A stretch of 64,000 nucleotides of DNA from NCBI GenBank assembly GCA_039545275.1, contig BCHS01000006.1:62001-126000 (forward strand). The letters are read 5' to 3'. The notes beneath the pieces are model-generated. The model did not search any database. It was not told the DNA's origin and saw nothing but the letters and a program-made list of their open reading frames with translations. Source of the stretch: Pseudomicrostroma phylloplanum. Taxonomy: Eukaryota; Basidiomycota; Exobasidiomycetes; Microstromatales. This document shows positions 31,748-42,760 of this stretch, one piece after another; position 1 is the first letter of the stretch; each line of letters begins with the position of its first letter. The translations under genes and the position numbers were made by a program.

Positions 31748-34700
31748 CTAAAAGGCCCTCCCAAACCCGCCGCCTTCCCCAATCGAAGTGGCAAAGCCTC
31801 GATCACCNCCNCCCCCNCCNCCCCCNCCNCCCNCAGCAGCATTCCCAGTGCCCGCCTCATCGAGCAGCTCCTCCCCTCCATCCCAGGCATCCACCATTCC
31901 CNTTCCCACTCCCTCCACTCCCTCCGCCGCTGCCTCCTCTTCCTTGAGGATCTCTTGCGGCTCCTGCGCAGGTGCAGCAGCCGGTAGCAACCCGATGAGC
32001 CGTCGCACCTCATCGCCAGAGACTACAGTGCCCTCGCGGGCGACGTGCTCGGCGAATGTGCGCAATGAGTCTGCAGATGTGGATACAGGAGCAGGCGTGC
32101 TCTCGTCCGTCGCTCCTCCAGAGCTAGAGCCAACGGCAGAGCCGGGCACCGCTGCGTTTCTCCAAGTGTGCAGATTGCCAAGCACAAAGAGTGCGCTCTT
32201 TGCGCGGGTGAGGGCAACATTGAGTCTGCGGGCATCGGCGAGGAAGCCTACGGGGTACTTCTTCTCCGGCTGCTGCTCCTCGCTGAGCTTCCCCACGAGG
32301 GCGCCCGAGCCATAATCAGAGCCGGTGGAAGCAGAGGCAGCAGCAGCAGCCACAGCGGCCGCCGAGCACCTCACCGCGCTGAAGACTATCACCTCCTTCT
32401 CCCTGCCCTGAAACCCATCGACCGTATTCACCTCTACCTTTTCGAGCTCCTTAATACCCATTGGGCCTAGGCGCTCCTCTAGAATACGGCGCAGCGGATG
32501 CACCGCGTCCTGCTCCGTGAGGGGTCGCAAGAGCCGGCCGATGAGACGCGACTGAGCGAGGTAGGGTGCGATGATACCGATGCTGGAGCCGCTGAGCTTG
32601 GCCGGCGTGCCAGCCTTCGCACTCTGTGAGGCGGGCGCAGGGGAGGTGAGGAGGTCGTACAGCAGGTGGAGGAGCAGCTCGATCTCCTGCATGTTGCAGA
32701 GAGACACCTCCGATGCTGAGCGAGCCACGGATTCCAGACCAGTATGGTCGATGAACACCAGTCGTCCCTTCGAGGCCAGTGTCGCAGGGTCCGCAAGCGA
32801 GTGCGAGACCACAGGGACGTTCTGCGTGCGAGGAGCAGACTGAAGCTGCCCGGCGTAGAAACGTTGGTTTGGGAAAGAGGCGAGGATGGGGTGCATGCGG
32901 TGCTGCACCTGCAGCATCTGCATCTTCGTCCGGCGGTGCAGAGGAGGCGCGGCTGCTGCAGACGCAGCGGAAAAGTTGCCATCGCCCACGTCTGCCGTCG
33001 CCCAGCCATCCTCCTCGACGAGTCGCTCAAACAAGCTCCTGGCTCCACCCTCCTTTTTGCCCTCTTTACTCCTCAGCACAGGCGGTAGCTGCTTGTGATC
33101 ACCAATGAGGGCGACCTGACGCGCGCCCTTCATCAGCGGCAGCAAGCTCAGCACCTCGAGGGCCTGGGTGCACTCGTCGATGAAGACGAGGGGAAAGTCG
33201 ATGCACTTGAGCGAGGCGGAGCTAGAGGAGATGAGCGTAGAGCAGACCACGTCCGCTTCGTACAGGACGGTAGTCTGGATCTGGCGTGTGAGGATGAAGG
33301 CTTGCTGTGCTAGACGCCCGAGAGACTTGCGGAGGGCTGCAATCTCTAGCGACTTGCTAGGCGATGCAGGATTGCCTTTGCTCGAGGTCGAAGACTGCTC
33401 TTCGACAGCGGCCTGGACGTCGGAATCTGCGGCCGAGGTCCCTTGTTCCTTCTCTTCCTCCACCTGCTTCTTCTTCTGCCTCTCATACAGCGCCGTGATC
33501 TGCCGCTTGGTGATTGCCATTCTAATCTTCGTCTCCTCTAGCCTAGGCCAGAGGTGATGCTCCTCCATCTTCTTCTCCAGCGTGACTTCTTCAATGCGAC
33601 CACTCTTGAGTCCGCTGACGCTATTGCTTGGTCCCACTCGGACGACGTTGAGTCCAGCATTGATGGCGCCATCGACGAGGTTGTCCACTGCTACATTTGT
33701 ATGGGCGCAGAGCAGGACCGGATGAGGGACAGCAAAGCGGTGCTTGAGCAGCTTGATCGTCGAGACTAGCGTGTGCGTCTTGCCAGTCCCTGGAGGACCT
33801 TGGATGAGGGAAAGGCGCGAAGAGAGCATTGTCGCGACTGCCTTGAGCTGACTCTCGTTTAGGCTCAGGTCTGGATCGCCTTCCATGACCAAGGGCTCAG
33901 AGCGGGAATAGCGCTCGTACCAAGAATGGATGCGCCAGTCGGGCTCGAAGATAGATGGCTGACCGACTCCCTCTACGGCAGCAATCTCGACCTCTTCACT
34001 TAACGAGCTGAGGTGGTCGGCTTCGCGTGGCAAGAGTGCCTCAGTCAAGCTACTCCCTCTCGCCTCCCACTTCACATCCCTATCCCTCGCTTCCAAGCCA
34101 GCGAGGTCCATGCCCAGACTCTCGATGGCTTCATCGACTTTGGCATCGATGACCTCATTGGGCGCCAAGTCCAGTCTCCAGCTCTGGCAGGTCTCGAGGT
34201 CCACAGCGGTATGCGGAGGAGTGAAGAGAAGATGCAGTCTGTAGGCGTCACTAGACAGGACGGTAGCGACCAGGCGGGATTCCTCTTCCTGTTTGGCCGG
34301 TATGTCCGATACGGCTGTCTTTTTCTGACCTTGAGCCTTCTTGGGAGCTGTCGCATTTGGCACAGCGACTTCCTCCTTCGGCATGTAGTCCTGCACGACT
34401 TTCCGAGTATGCAGACTCGGCCTGAGCTCGACCTTGTCTCCCTCCTTCAGCCGACTCCATCCAAGCTTCTGCAGTCCAGTCCGAGTCATGATCGCCACCC
34501 TAGGCTTCGATCGAGCAGCAAGGAGCTGCTGCTTCTGTCTCTTCGACATTGGACTGCCGACGTTTGAGCTGCCTCCGCCTTGCCAGTAGCCGACTAGCCC
34601 GTCCACTGTCCAACCTCCCGCTATCAGTTCTTCCTGACTACGACTGCGTAGCCGCTCCCACTCTGCTCTTTCGAAGGCCCGCTCGATCCCAGCCAGGTGT

Positions 34701-35451
34701 GACAGTCGATCCTGATACGCCTGTACCCGCGCCTGCAGTTCTGGAGAGCGAGTGTTGGTCGCCGCGAGAGCGCTGGCGCTTGGCGGCTTGCGGATCTTAT
34801 GAGCGTTGCCTACCTTGAGTTTGCGGAAGGACGAGGCGGTGAGGCGCCAATCGAAGCGATCCGTCAAGCCAAGGGAGGACGGGGTGGGGCTGGAGCTGCC
34901 CTGGCTGGTCTCTGCCTGCGAGGCTGATGCCTTCTTTGAATCTTGTACGGCTTTCGTCAGAGTCGGACGTGTTGAGGGTCCTGGCTCAGCCCAGTCCTGA
35001 GCCACCCCTGGGCCCCCTTCCTTTGCCATTGCGTCTAGCTCCTCCTCCTGCAACAAGGCATCCTGCGTCACGTCCTCTGCGATAATGTCGAACACCCCAT
35101 CTTCATAGTCGTACGCTCTGCCTTTACCCTTGACGTCGGCTCTTGACTGCTGATCCGATGCGGCCGGTGGCGGCGTGGGTCTACTTGGCCACCTCTGTCC
35201 GCCAGACGAGGGCATCCATTCGCGACTCCTGTGCCGCTGCAGCCGACGAGCCTCGAGCTCTCTCGCCTTGGCCAGGGGCGGAAGTCTGCTCCCATCTTTC
35301 CAGCCGCCACCGCTGTAGTAAGGCGGAGTGTCCCTCTCTCCAAGACTCTGGGAGCTCGTCGAGGGTCCGGAAGAGGAGGAAGAGGAAGCATTGCGACTGA
35401 TCTCGGACCCACCCCGCTGCAGCAGCCTCACCGGCTGGGTAGTGGATGCAT
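31748..35451 (-). CDS. SF1 helicase of the IGHMBP2/Hcs1 (UPF1-like) group
   Basis: The helicase motifs are all present: IQGPPGTGKTHT (Walker A), AHTNVAVDNLV, IDECTQALE (Walker B), IGDHKQLPPV, QHRMHP, VNTVDGFQGREKEV and NVALTRAKSALFVLGN. A long insert (EKKMEEHHLW to KKKQVEEEKEQ) separates motifs Ia and II, as in SMUBP2/Upf1 relatives. It is an ATP-dependent 5'-3' nucleic acid helicase. The frame is open to 35698 but only from TTG. A better model starts at the ATG at 35451: a 20-nt exon (MHPLPS), GTGAGG donor, TACTACAG acceptor, continuing at 35312 as GGGWKDGSR. This gives 1194 residues in phase. The next in-frame ATG is at 35215. The last codons include ambiguous bases in a Gly-rich run. Confidence 0.85.
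31808..31902. repeat. Ambiguous bases in a C-rich triplet repeat
   Basis: Single N characters occur at 31808, 31811, 31817, 31820, 31826, 31829, 31833 and 31902, mostly at spacings of three or six inside CCN triplets. On the minus strand they are third or other positions of glycine-type codons near the helicase C-terminus. They look like unresolved base calls in a poly-Gly microsatellite. Confidence 0.8.
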
Positions 35452-35749
35452 GGCAAGGGTGGCAGCGAGGGAGAAGATGGCGACGGATGGTGGGAGAGGG
35501 GGGAGTGAGAAGCTGAGTAGCACTTGAGGACACTGTGTGTGCCACCTTCGGGAGCAGGACGATACTATCAAGGATGATGGTGGTGGTGGTGAGGAGCAAG
35601 TCGAAGGCGATTCCTGATTTCCAACGGAAGCGGAGCCTTGAAGCGGAACGGCGCCTTGATTGTCGAGTCCCACTTCCGCTGCCACTCCTTCCTACCAAAG
35701 CTTCTCATCCTCGTCGATTGTACTCTTCGAAGGACAGCCCATCTTGATC
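35452..35749. promoter_or_regulatory. Divergent promoter: SF1 helicase and PRP38
   Basis: About 300 bp between the proposed helicase start (minus) and the PRP38 ATG (plus). If translation of the helicase began further upstream the gap would almost vanish, which supports the 35451 start. Confidence 0.45.
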
Positions 35750-36854
35750 ATGCCAGCTCCAGCTCCACCACAGGAAGCTCCACCCGCTCCCGCTCCCTCC
35801 TCCGCTCCCCCTCGCGAATACCTAGGGTACCGCGCCCCCCGCTCCGTGCACGGCACCAACCCCCAATTCCTAATCGAAAAGACGATCCGTTCCCGCATCT
35901 ACGACTGCCTCTACTGGAAATCCGTCTGCTTCTCCCTCTCCGCCGAAACACTCGTAGATGAAGCCGCCCTTCGACTGCCTTGTGTGGGAGGGAGTTACGG
36001 TGGGACATTGAAGCCGACGGAGTTTCTGTGTTTGGCATTGAAGATGCTGCAGTTGCAGCCGGAGGAGGGGATCTTGAGGGAGTATCTGGGGGCGAGGGAT
36101 TTCAAGTGAGTGAGAGAAAGCGAGGGAGATGTCGCACTGTCTGAAGCTCACCTCTCTTGTTCCTTTCGTACGCTGCAGGTACCTCCGAGCCCTCACCGCC
36201 TTCTACATCCGTCTCACCTGTCCCGCCCTTCAAGTGTACACCCTCCTCGAACCTCTCCTAAGCGACTATCGCAAGCTACGGTACCGTTCTCTAGACGGCT
36301 CCTACCGACTAACATACATGGACACCTTCGTCTACGAGCTGCTGACCGAGGAGAGGGTGTGCGATGTGATCCTCCCGCGGCTGCTCAAGAGGGAGGTCCT
36401 CGAGGAGAGGGAGGGCTTGCCGCCTAGGGGGAGCGTGCTGGAGGAAGCTCTGCTGGAGGGAGAGGAGGTGGAAGGAGAGGGGAGTGGGGATGAGGGGGAG
36501 ATGGGGGAGGCGGAGAGGGAGAGGAAGAGGAGATGGAGGGAGAAGGTGGCTAGAGGGAGGGAGGCTAGAGAGGCGCGACTACGTGCTGAAGCAGAGCGGG
36601 AAGCTGGAGGAGCAGCAGATACGAATGGTGCTGGGCATGGAGATGCAGAGGTACGGCCGCCTTCGCCAGTAGATGAGAGCGAGGTGGGCTATGCCTCGCA
36701 GGAGGACTCGGAAGACGAGAGGGAGAGGTACGTCAGTCGATCCCCTAGCCGGAGCGTCAGCCCTGATCGTCAGAGTGATCGGCGGTCGGCGGCGTCCTCT
36801 GCATCCCCGTATCGCTCGCGGTCTCCGTCGCCAGGCAGTGGCAACGAAACCTGA
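35750..36854 (+). CDS. PRP38: Pre-mRNA splicing factor PRP38
   Basis: Two exons (35750-36105 and 36179-36854) give 343 residues; the intron is 73 nt with GTGAGT and CTGCAG ends. After a Pro/Ala-rich leader comes the PRP38 domain: HGTNPQFLIEKTIRSRIYD, YWKSVCF, ALRLPCVGGSYGG, PTEFLCLALKMLQL, then YLRALTAFYIRLT, PLLSDYRKLRYR, and TYMDTFVYELL. The remaining third is charged (Glu/Arg-rich) and ends with SR/SP dipeptides (SRSPSRSVSPDR, YRSRSPSPG), as in plant and animal PRP38 rather than the short yeast form. It is a U4/U6.U5 tri-snRNP protein needed for spliceosome activation. Confidence 0.93.
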
Positions 36855-36950
36855 TCGACATACTGTATATACCCATCACGCAAACAAACAACGACGCTTT
36901 GCAAGCTGTCCATCGTCCTCTATGTCTTGCGGTCCTTTTAGCCTACACCT

Positions 36951-38345
36951 TCAGCTCCACTCTCCTTGCACAAGGAGCTGCCTCATCAACTCGATGCACC
37001 TCTCATTCTCCTCTGCCGTTCCCACCGTGATCCTCAAGCAACCCTGACATCCCAAATCCGAGCTACGGTTCCTCACAACTAGCGCCCTCTCCTCTGCCAT
37101 CCTCTTGTACAGCATCCCCGCCCTTACATTATCGGGTTTGCCGCCTGCAGTCTTGGGCCCATCGAGGATCTGAACAAGGACAAAGTTGGCGTCGTTGCCG
37201 CCTAGGATATCACCTGTACCGGGGATGGTGGCCAGGTTCTCTACGAGCCAGCTACGACTAGAGATGAGGGTGCGCACATTTTCGCGCATCTTCTTCAGGC
37301 CAGCATCGGAGAGGGCGAGAGAGGAGAGGTGGGCGGTAGGGACGGAGATGTTGTAGGGGGCTTTGGTGTTGTTCATCAGCTGGATGAGGGCGGGCTGCGA
37401 GTAGGCAATGCCGAGACTACGGGCGCAAGGGGAGAGAGAGATCGACAGACATAGAGTCAGCGCTTGCCTCCAACAGCATATCGGTAGCTCCTACTCTTCG
37501 ACTCACCGAATACCGGCGAGACCATACGCCTTGCTCAACGTCTGCGTCACCAGCAGATTCTTATACTCCTTCACAAGCTCCACCGCACTGACTGGCTCCT
37601 TGCCCCTCACGCCCATCCTAATCTCCTCTTCAGCAAAGTCGATGTATGCCTCATCCACAACGACCAATCCCTTGTAGGACGGCTCGTCCAAAATGCGCTT
37701 CACGTCCCTAAGCGATAGGAGTGTCCCAGTTGGATTTCCAGGCGAGCAGAGGAAGACTATCTTCACATTCGGGTGCTGACGGAGCGTCTCGATCAGTTGG
37801 TCCACCTGCAGGGAGAAGTCCCCGTCCTCGACCCTCAGCGGAACCTTGACGACGGCTACATCGTTGACTGCTGCGCACACGCTGTACATCCCGTACGTGG
37901 GCGGACAGATGGCAATGGCGTCTTTACCAGGAGCAGCGACGATGCGTTGAATCAGGTCTAGGACTTCGTCGGATCCCACACCGAGGAAGACGTGGTCCTC
38001 TCCGGGTAGGTTGCGCATCGAGGCCAGACGGGACTTGATGCCGAAGAGGGATGGGTCTGGATAGCGGTGCAGGTTGAGAGCGTCTGAGGGACCAGCGCCA
38101 TTGATCGGAGTGGCAGTGTGGTCTACGCGGTCCTGGTGAGGGATTGAAGAGCCGGCAGGGAGAGCGTGGCCGAGAGAGTTCTCGTTGGCGTCGAGGAGAA
38201 TGCCGTCCTGGTAGTCGTCGCGGGCACATCGGTAGGGCTGCAGAGAGAGGATGTTGGGACGGACAATGTCCTCGAGGACAAAGTGGGGAGGCTTGAGAGA
38301 GGCGATGTGGGCGCTTGCCTCGGTGGAGACACCTGCGACTGTCAT
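36951..38345 (-). CDS. HIS5: Histidinol-phosphate aminotransferase
   Basis: Two exons (38345-37507 and 37416-36951) give 434 residues. It is a PLP-dependent class I/II aminotransferase of histidine biosynthesis (imidazole-acetol phosphate plus glutamate to histidinol phosphate). Features in order: RPNILSLQPY and LLDANENSLG at the N-terminus, the HRYPDPS motif, GVGSDEVLDL, PPTYGMY, SPGNPTGT, VVDEAYIDF, and the PLP-lysine motif LSKAYGLAGIR at the exon join. The C-terminus has LRITVGTAEEN. ATG at 38345 is the first in frame; the upstream extension lacks homology. Converges with PRP38, with under 100 bp between stops. Confidence 0.94.
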
Positions 38346-38796
38346 CGTGGTAGCGTGAAGTGTGACGTTAGGTGGTGGGATAGTATCGATGGACTCGAGG
38401 AGGAGAAGAAGGCAGATCAACGAGTCAGAGCTGTGTGGCAGTAGAGAAGATTACAATCCCCTCGATCTACGCATGACTCGCTTCCGTCTCTCAATCGTCT
38501 TCAAGCTCCGCCCCGATTGCCCGGCTTTCTGCCTGCGCCCAATCGCCGCGAGTCGAGGCAGCTACTGCGTTCCGCACATAGACTCGTAAATGAAGCATCT
38601 CATTGAGTGGGTTTGGGAGAAAGACAAAAGAGTCTAGTACAGTGAGAGATCGACAAGTAGCATGCAAGACCATGACAAGAAACCGTCGAGAGTGACGGTT
38701 ATGGTAGTGACAGAGCAGATAAACAAAGCGACGAAGGGTATGCCACAGCTCACGCAACGTCGGCCTCGAGTCGGCGTCTCCCGCACTGCTCTCCGC
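38346..38796. other. HIS5 promoter region and PAN3 3' flank
   Basis: Both neighbours are on the minus strand. No gene seen; I could not identify a specific Gcn4-type element with confidence. Confidence 0.4.
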
Positions 38797-41700
38797 TCAG
38801 CCATGGCGAGATAGGTCGCCAAAGGCCGAATCGATGGCAGCCTTGATCTCCTTGTAGCTTACGACTAGACAACTCTGCTCATCCCTGCTGGTGAGCATGA
38901 TCCTATCCTCGCTCCCCGCATCCAGCCTATTCAGATTGCTAAGCAGGTGACTCAGGTCCAGCACAGGCTTGCCGCTTCCGCCTTCTTCGATCGAGTGGAA
39001 GAGGTAGTCCCGGAACAGAGAGATCAAGTACCGTTCTCCCGTCGAGGACCAATTGGGGTCGTGGTCGTACTCGGGCCGCTCATTGATAAAGCCCATCTTG
39101 CAGAGCAGCCGCACCAGGCGAGCGTTCTCGAGCTCACGACTCAGCGAGTCCTCGAGAAGGTCAGAGTAGTTCTCACTTGCCTCGAGCTCGTCCGCAAGGT
39201 GCGGGCCGAGGAGTCGCAGTAGCTCATCAGCATCTTTACCTGTTCCATAGTCTCTGTCAACCTCTTGCGCACTTTGCAGCAGCCATGTCACCACGTCCTT
39301 TAGCTCCTTGGAGTAGTGTCGACCCAGGTTGTCTAGAGACTGAGCAACGTTGTTTCCGGCAGTGCTTGAGAGCGAAGAGAGACACAACAGCAAGACGCCC
39401 AGCTTGTACAGATCCTCAGCTTGATGATTCGCCATTGACTCCGCAGAAGGAGGATTTTGCGGATCGTAGGTGAGGACGTCGAGGACTGAGCAGCAGTTGA
39501 TTTGCACACTGGACGCAGGGAGGGAGAATGCAAGGTCAGAAAGACGTAGCGATGTGAATCTTTTCCTGTCTCTGCCGCGGTACTCACCGATTCTTCCCCG
39601 TCAGCAACACCTTCCCAAGCTCAAGACATCTAGCCGCCAGTCCGAGCTTGTGGATCTGTCGAAGCGCCGAAGCCAGCTGGCAGAGGTAGGACCACATCTT
39701 CCTCTCTGGCACATGCATGTCCACAGTCTGCATCCTTCCTGTTCGCGGATCCACTCGCGGCGGACGAGGGAGGAGATGCTCCGCAAAGAGGGTCGTGGAG
39801 AGGGGGTGGAAGTCATACACGAAGACGATCGCTGGAGATGCCGAGCCAGTGTATGTCAGCAAGTCTGGGTGGCTGTGCCCACGCTGACGTTGGGACGTGC
39901 TCGGCTTTCGTACTCACAAGCTTCTCCCCATCTCCAGCTAGTGAATGCCTCTCTCACATTGACCACACCAGGACACCTCAGTCTCCTCCACCTCTCTACC
40001 CCTTCCAGCGCCCTCTCCTTTTCTCTACCCAAATTGAACCCAACGATCCGCCGCAAGACGTACGTCTTTCCATCCAGTGTGCAAGTGGCTCTGTGAACCT
40101 CGGTAGGGTACCCGCCCAGGGCAGAAGAAGGGGCAAGTGGTCCGCCAGACGAGGAGATGGGCAGCTGGCTCAACGCACCCATTGAGCTGATGAGGCCGTT
40201 TGCTCCAATGGGCAGGAGGTGACGGGGGAGCAGCTGCGTGGGCACTCCTCCAATCGTGACCGGATTGCCTCTTGAGCCGTACGGTAGAGGGCCCGACGAG
40301 TCGGGCTCCAGCGCTACCAAGTCCTTGTAGACATGGGCCTCTTCGGGCTGGGGCGGACGGGTCTGTGTACCCCCCAAGTCGGTGACGGAAGAGGCAGGGA
40401 CGTTGATGGCTTCGTTCCTTCTGAAGAGATCCTCCCGCAAGGAGGGGCTCATGAAGTAGGCATGCTGGGCCATATGTTGGGGGTGGAGATTAGAGGTGTG
40501 GGGAAGGGGTGGAGCAGAGAGGTGGTATTGCAGTGGTTGCCGGATGGGTCTCATCGGCTGAGCGGAAGAGGGATCGTCGTAGCCGCCATGGCCCTGCTGA
40601 TCCATGTGCTCATAGGGGTTGAAGGGCCTCCCGGCAGCGGGATCCCCACCAGCTCCATACGAAGCGCTATTCGAGGCGTGGCCGCCGGAAGGCAGAGGAC
40701 CTGCGTAGGTAGGGTCAAAGGCAGAGTTCTGGTTGGAGGGATCAAGACAGGGGCAGAGAAGATACCGTGAGCATCAGCATCGCACTATGGCCCGTGGTCC
40801 CACCTCGCCCTCGGCTCGTGAACGAGCTCCTGCTGTACTCACGCCTAGCCCTTCGCTATCATACCCAGACGGACCCGCACCACTCCCGTACCCTGTCGGC
40901 GTACCCCTCCCACTATGGCTCGCGGGCGTGAACACATTCGATCCAGGCCCACCAGTAACAGCCCTCGCATAGGGATTTGCGTTGCCCGAAGGAACGAACA
41001 CGGGCGGCCCTCCATTGCCATCTCCACCAGCACCACCACCAGCGCTTCCAGCGCCGAGGTTCATGCTCCGGAACTCGGAAGCAGGCGTAGAAGACCCGTC
41101 TGCCTCGCTCTTGCCGAGGGATCCACTAGTTCCGCTCTTGGGGACGAAGACGGCCGCACCTGCCGCTGCCTTGGAGAGGCCGCTCGCGGTAGCCTTGCCT
41201 GGGGTGGGACTGCCCACGGCGGCTAGGCCCGAGGAGGCTGAGCCTGCCTTCCTCATAGTAGGCAAAGGCGAGGTGGCTGTGCTAGGCGTGGCGCTTGTGG
41301 TGATGGAGCCGTCCGGCCGGATGATCGGGATAGCCGCCGAGGAGCGAGGGGCATTGGGAGCTGCTGGTGGTCGCAGAGCAGGCGAGCCACGGGCAGCGGG
41401 AGTAAAAGTGTTGTGGTGATGTGCTCCGCCGCCCTGGTTCGCACCCCCGCTGTTGCTGTTATTGCTGTTATTGACATTGGTAGTGTTCCAGGGTGGTAGA
41501 GGTGGCTGTTGCTGCTGCTGCTGGTGACCGTGGTGGCCGTGATGAGGCGTCTGGTGGTGGTGCGGGGTATGATGCTGTTGCGTCAGTCCCGGAGGGGGCC
41601 GCCCCTGGTACGCGTTGTACATAGACTGGAAGAGTCCACCTCCTGTTGGGGAGCTCAGGGGCAAAGGAGAAGGTACAAGGGTGGTGGATACGACGCCTGT

Positions 41701-41940
41701 CTCTCCTTGGTAAGAGGAAGACAGAGACGAAGGAGGAGGAGGACGACGAGGATACCGGCACCAGACGAAGGTGAAGGCGAGACGACACAGGCGACTTGGC
41801 GAGTCCCTCCCGTACAGGCGAAGGACTCGCGCCGGGGCCCAGGGCCAGGTGGATTGAAACTCCGCCAGCCCGCACAAAGCGCTACTCAATGCCCGGCTCA
41901 CTGAGTTGATATCCACAATGACAGGACAGACAGGCGGCAT
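38797..41940 (-). CDS. PAN3: PAN2-PAN3 deadenylase regulatory subunit PAN3
   Basis: Four exons (41940-40843, 40728-39918, 39864-39588, 39508-38797) total 2898 nt, 965 residues. The N-terminal third is low complexity: His/Gln runs (HHTPHHHQTPHHGHHG), Gly runs and VFVPKSG and VFVPSGNANPYA stretches. The pseudokinase and C-terminal knob start near residue 530: ATCTLDGKTYVLRRI, IVFVYDFHP, WSYLCQLASALRQIH, RVQINCCSVLDVLTYD, EDLYKLGVLLLCL, and GERYLISLFRDYLFH. PAN3 recruits the PAN2 nuclease to poly(A)-binding protein to trim mRNA tails. The N-terminal CCCH zinc finger found in many PAN3 proteins is not visible, so the first exon is uncertain; an ATG at 41622 (MYNAYQG) is an alternative start. Confidence 0.88.
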
Positions 41941-42026
41941 CGACACATTGTTGTATCGCTTGATCAGTGGGGTTTCTTGTATGGTATGAAGTGTATCTCA
42001 ATGACATATGTGATGTGCACCCCCTG

Positions 42027-42727
42027 TTACACCTTCTGCTTCTTCTTCATCGCCCTCTCCATCTCCAGGAAAGCCTTCATTGTTGGATCAAGTCCCTTGA
42101 TCTCAATCGGCTCAGCCTCCTTCGCACCACCATCTGTCCCTCCGCCCTCCTGCCCAGGTCTCTTGCCCAGCAGCTGAACATCCCATTCTACCTCGCTGAG
42201 AGGAGGTTTCATCTCCCCTAGCTTCTTCCTCACCTCACTCATCGTCTCCTGGTAGTCCTCCAGGTCCTCCTTGTACAGATCGTAGACGCAACGGGCACAG
42301 CCTGACATGCAGCAGTCTTCGGCTCCTGGCGCATCTGGTGTGCGAGGTACGAGCACGCCACGGACGTAAATGGGCTGCTTGTCGCTCTTGCTCAACTGCT
42401 CCTCCCGCCGACGCTCGGCTGTGTTGCTCTCAATAGCAGTAGCCGGAGACTCGGCCGAGCTGGATCGCTGTGCTGGGTTCGGAGTAGTACGTAGAGGCGT
42501 ATTTAGCTCAGGTGTGGAAGACGTTGTGCTAGAGGGTTCAGTAGGCGTCGCGCTCATTGTAGATCCTGCCGGCGATGGGGCAAGGGTGTCGAATTGATCC
42601 GACCTCTGAGAAGCTGAAGATGGTGTGCTGGCTTGGAAAGATCGCGGCCACCGATCCCCAAGATTGATGCCGTACCCTGTCGAGGTGTGAGGACGTACAG
42701 TAGATCCGCTTGAGGTGAGCTGGCCAT
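42027..42727 (-). CDS. Oxidoreductase-like domain protein (OXLD1-like)
   Basis: The recognisable part is a small cysteine motif near the middle-to-end: EDCCMSGCARCVYDLYKEDL, the core of the oxidoreductase-like domain, preceded by YVRGVLVPRTPDAPG and followed by a charged C-terminus ending in MKKKQKV. Homologues are small, often mitochondrial proteins of poorly defined role. Two starts are possible. My preferred model has an ATG at 42727 (MASSPQADLL), an intron from GTACGT to CCAG, and exon 2 from 42627, 209 residues. Otherwise the ATG at 42557 (MSATPTEP) gives 176 residues. The start lies about 34 bp after the COQ8 stop on the same strand. Confidence 0.75.
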
Positions 42728-42760
42728 CTCGAATTGGTGCTACCACAGAGGTTGTGGTCT

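Noticed and set aside
34013..34567. 184-codon plus-strand frame opposite the helicase
   Set aside because: It is a shadow of a well-supported coding exon.
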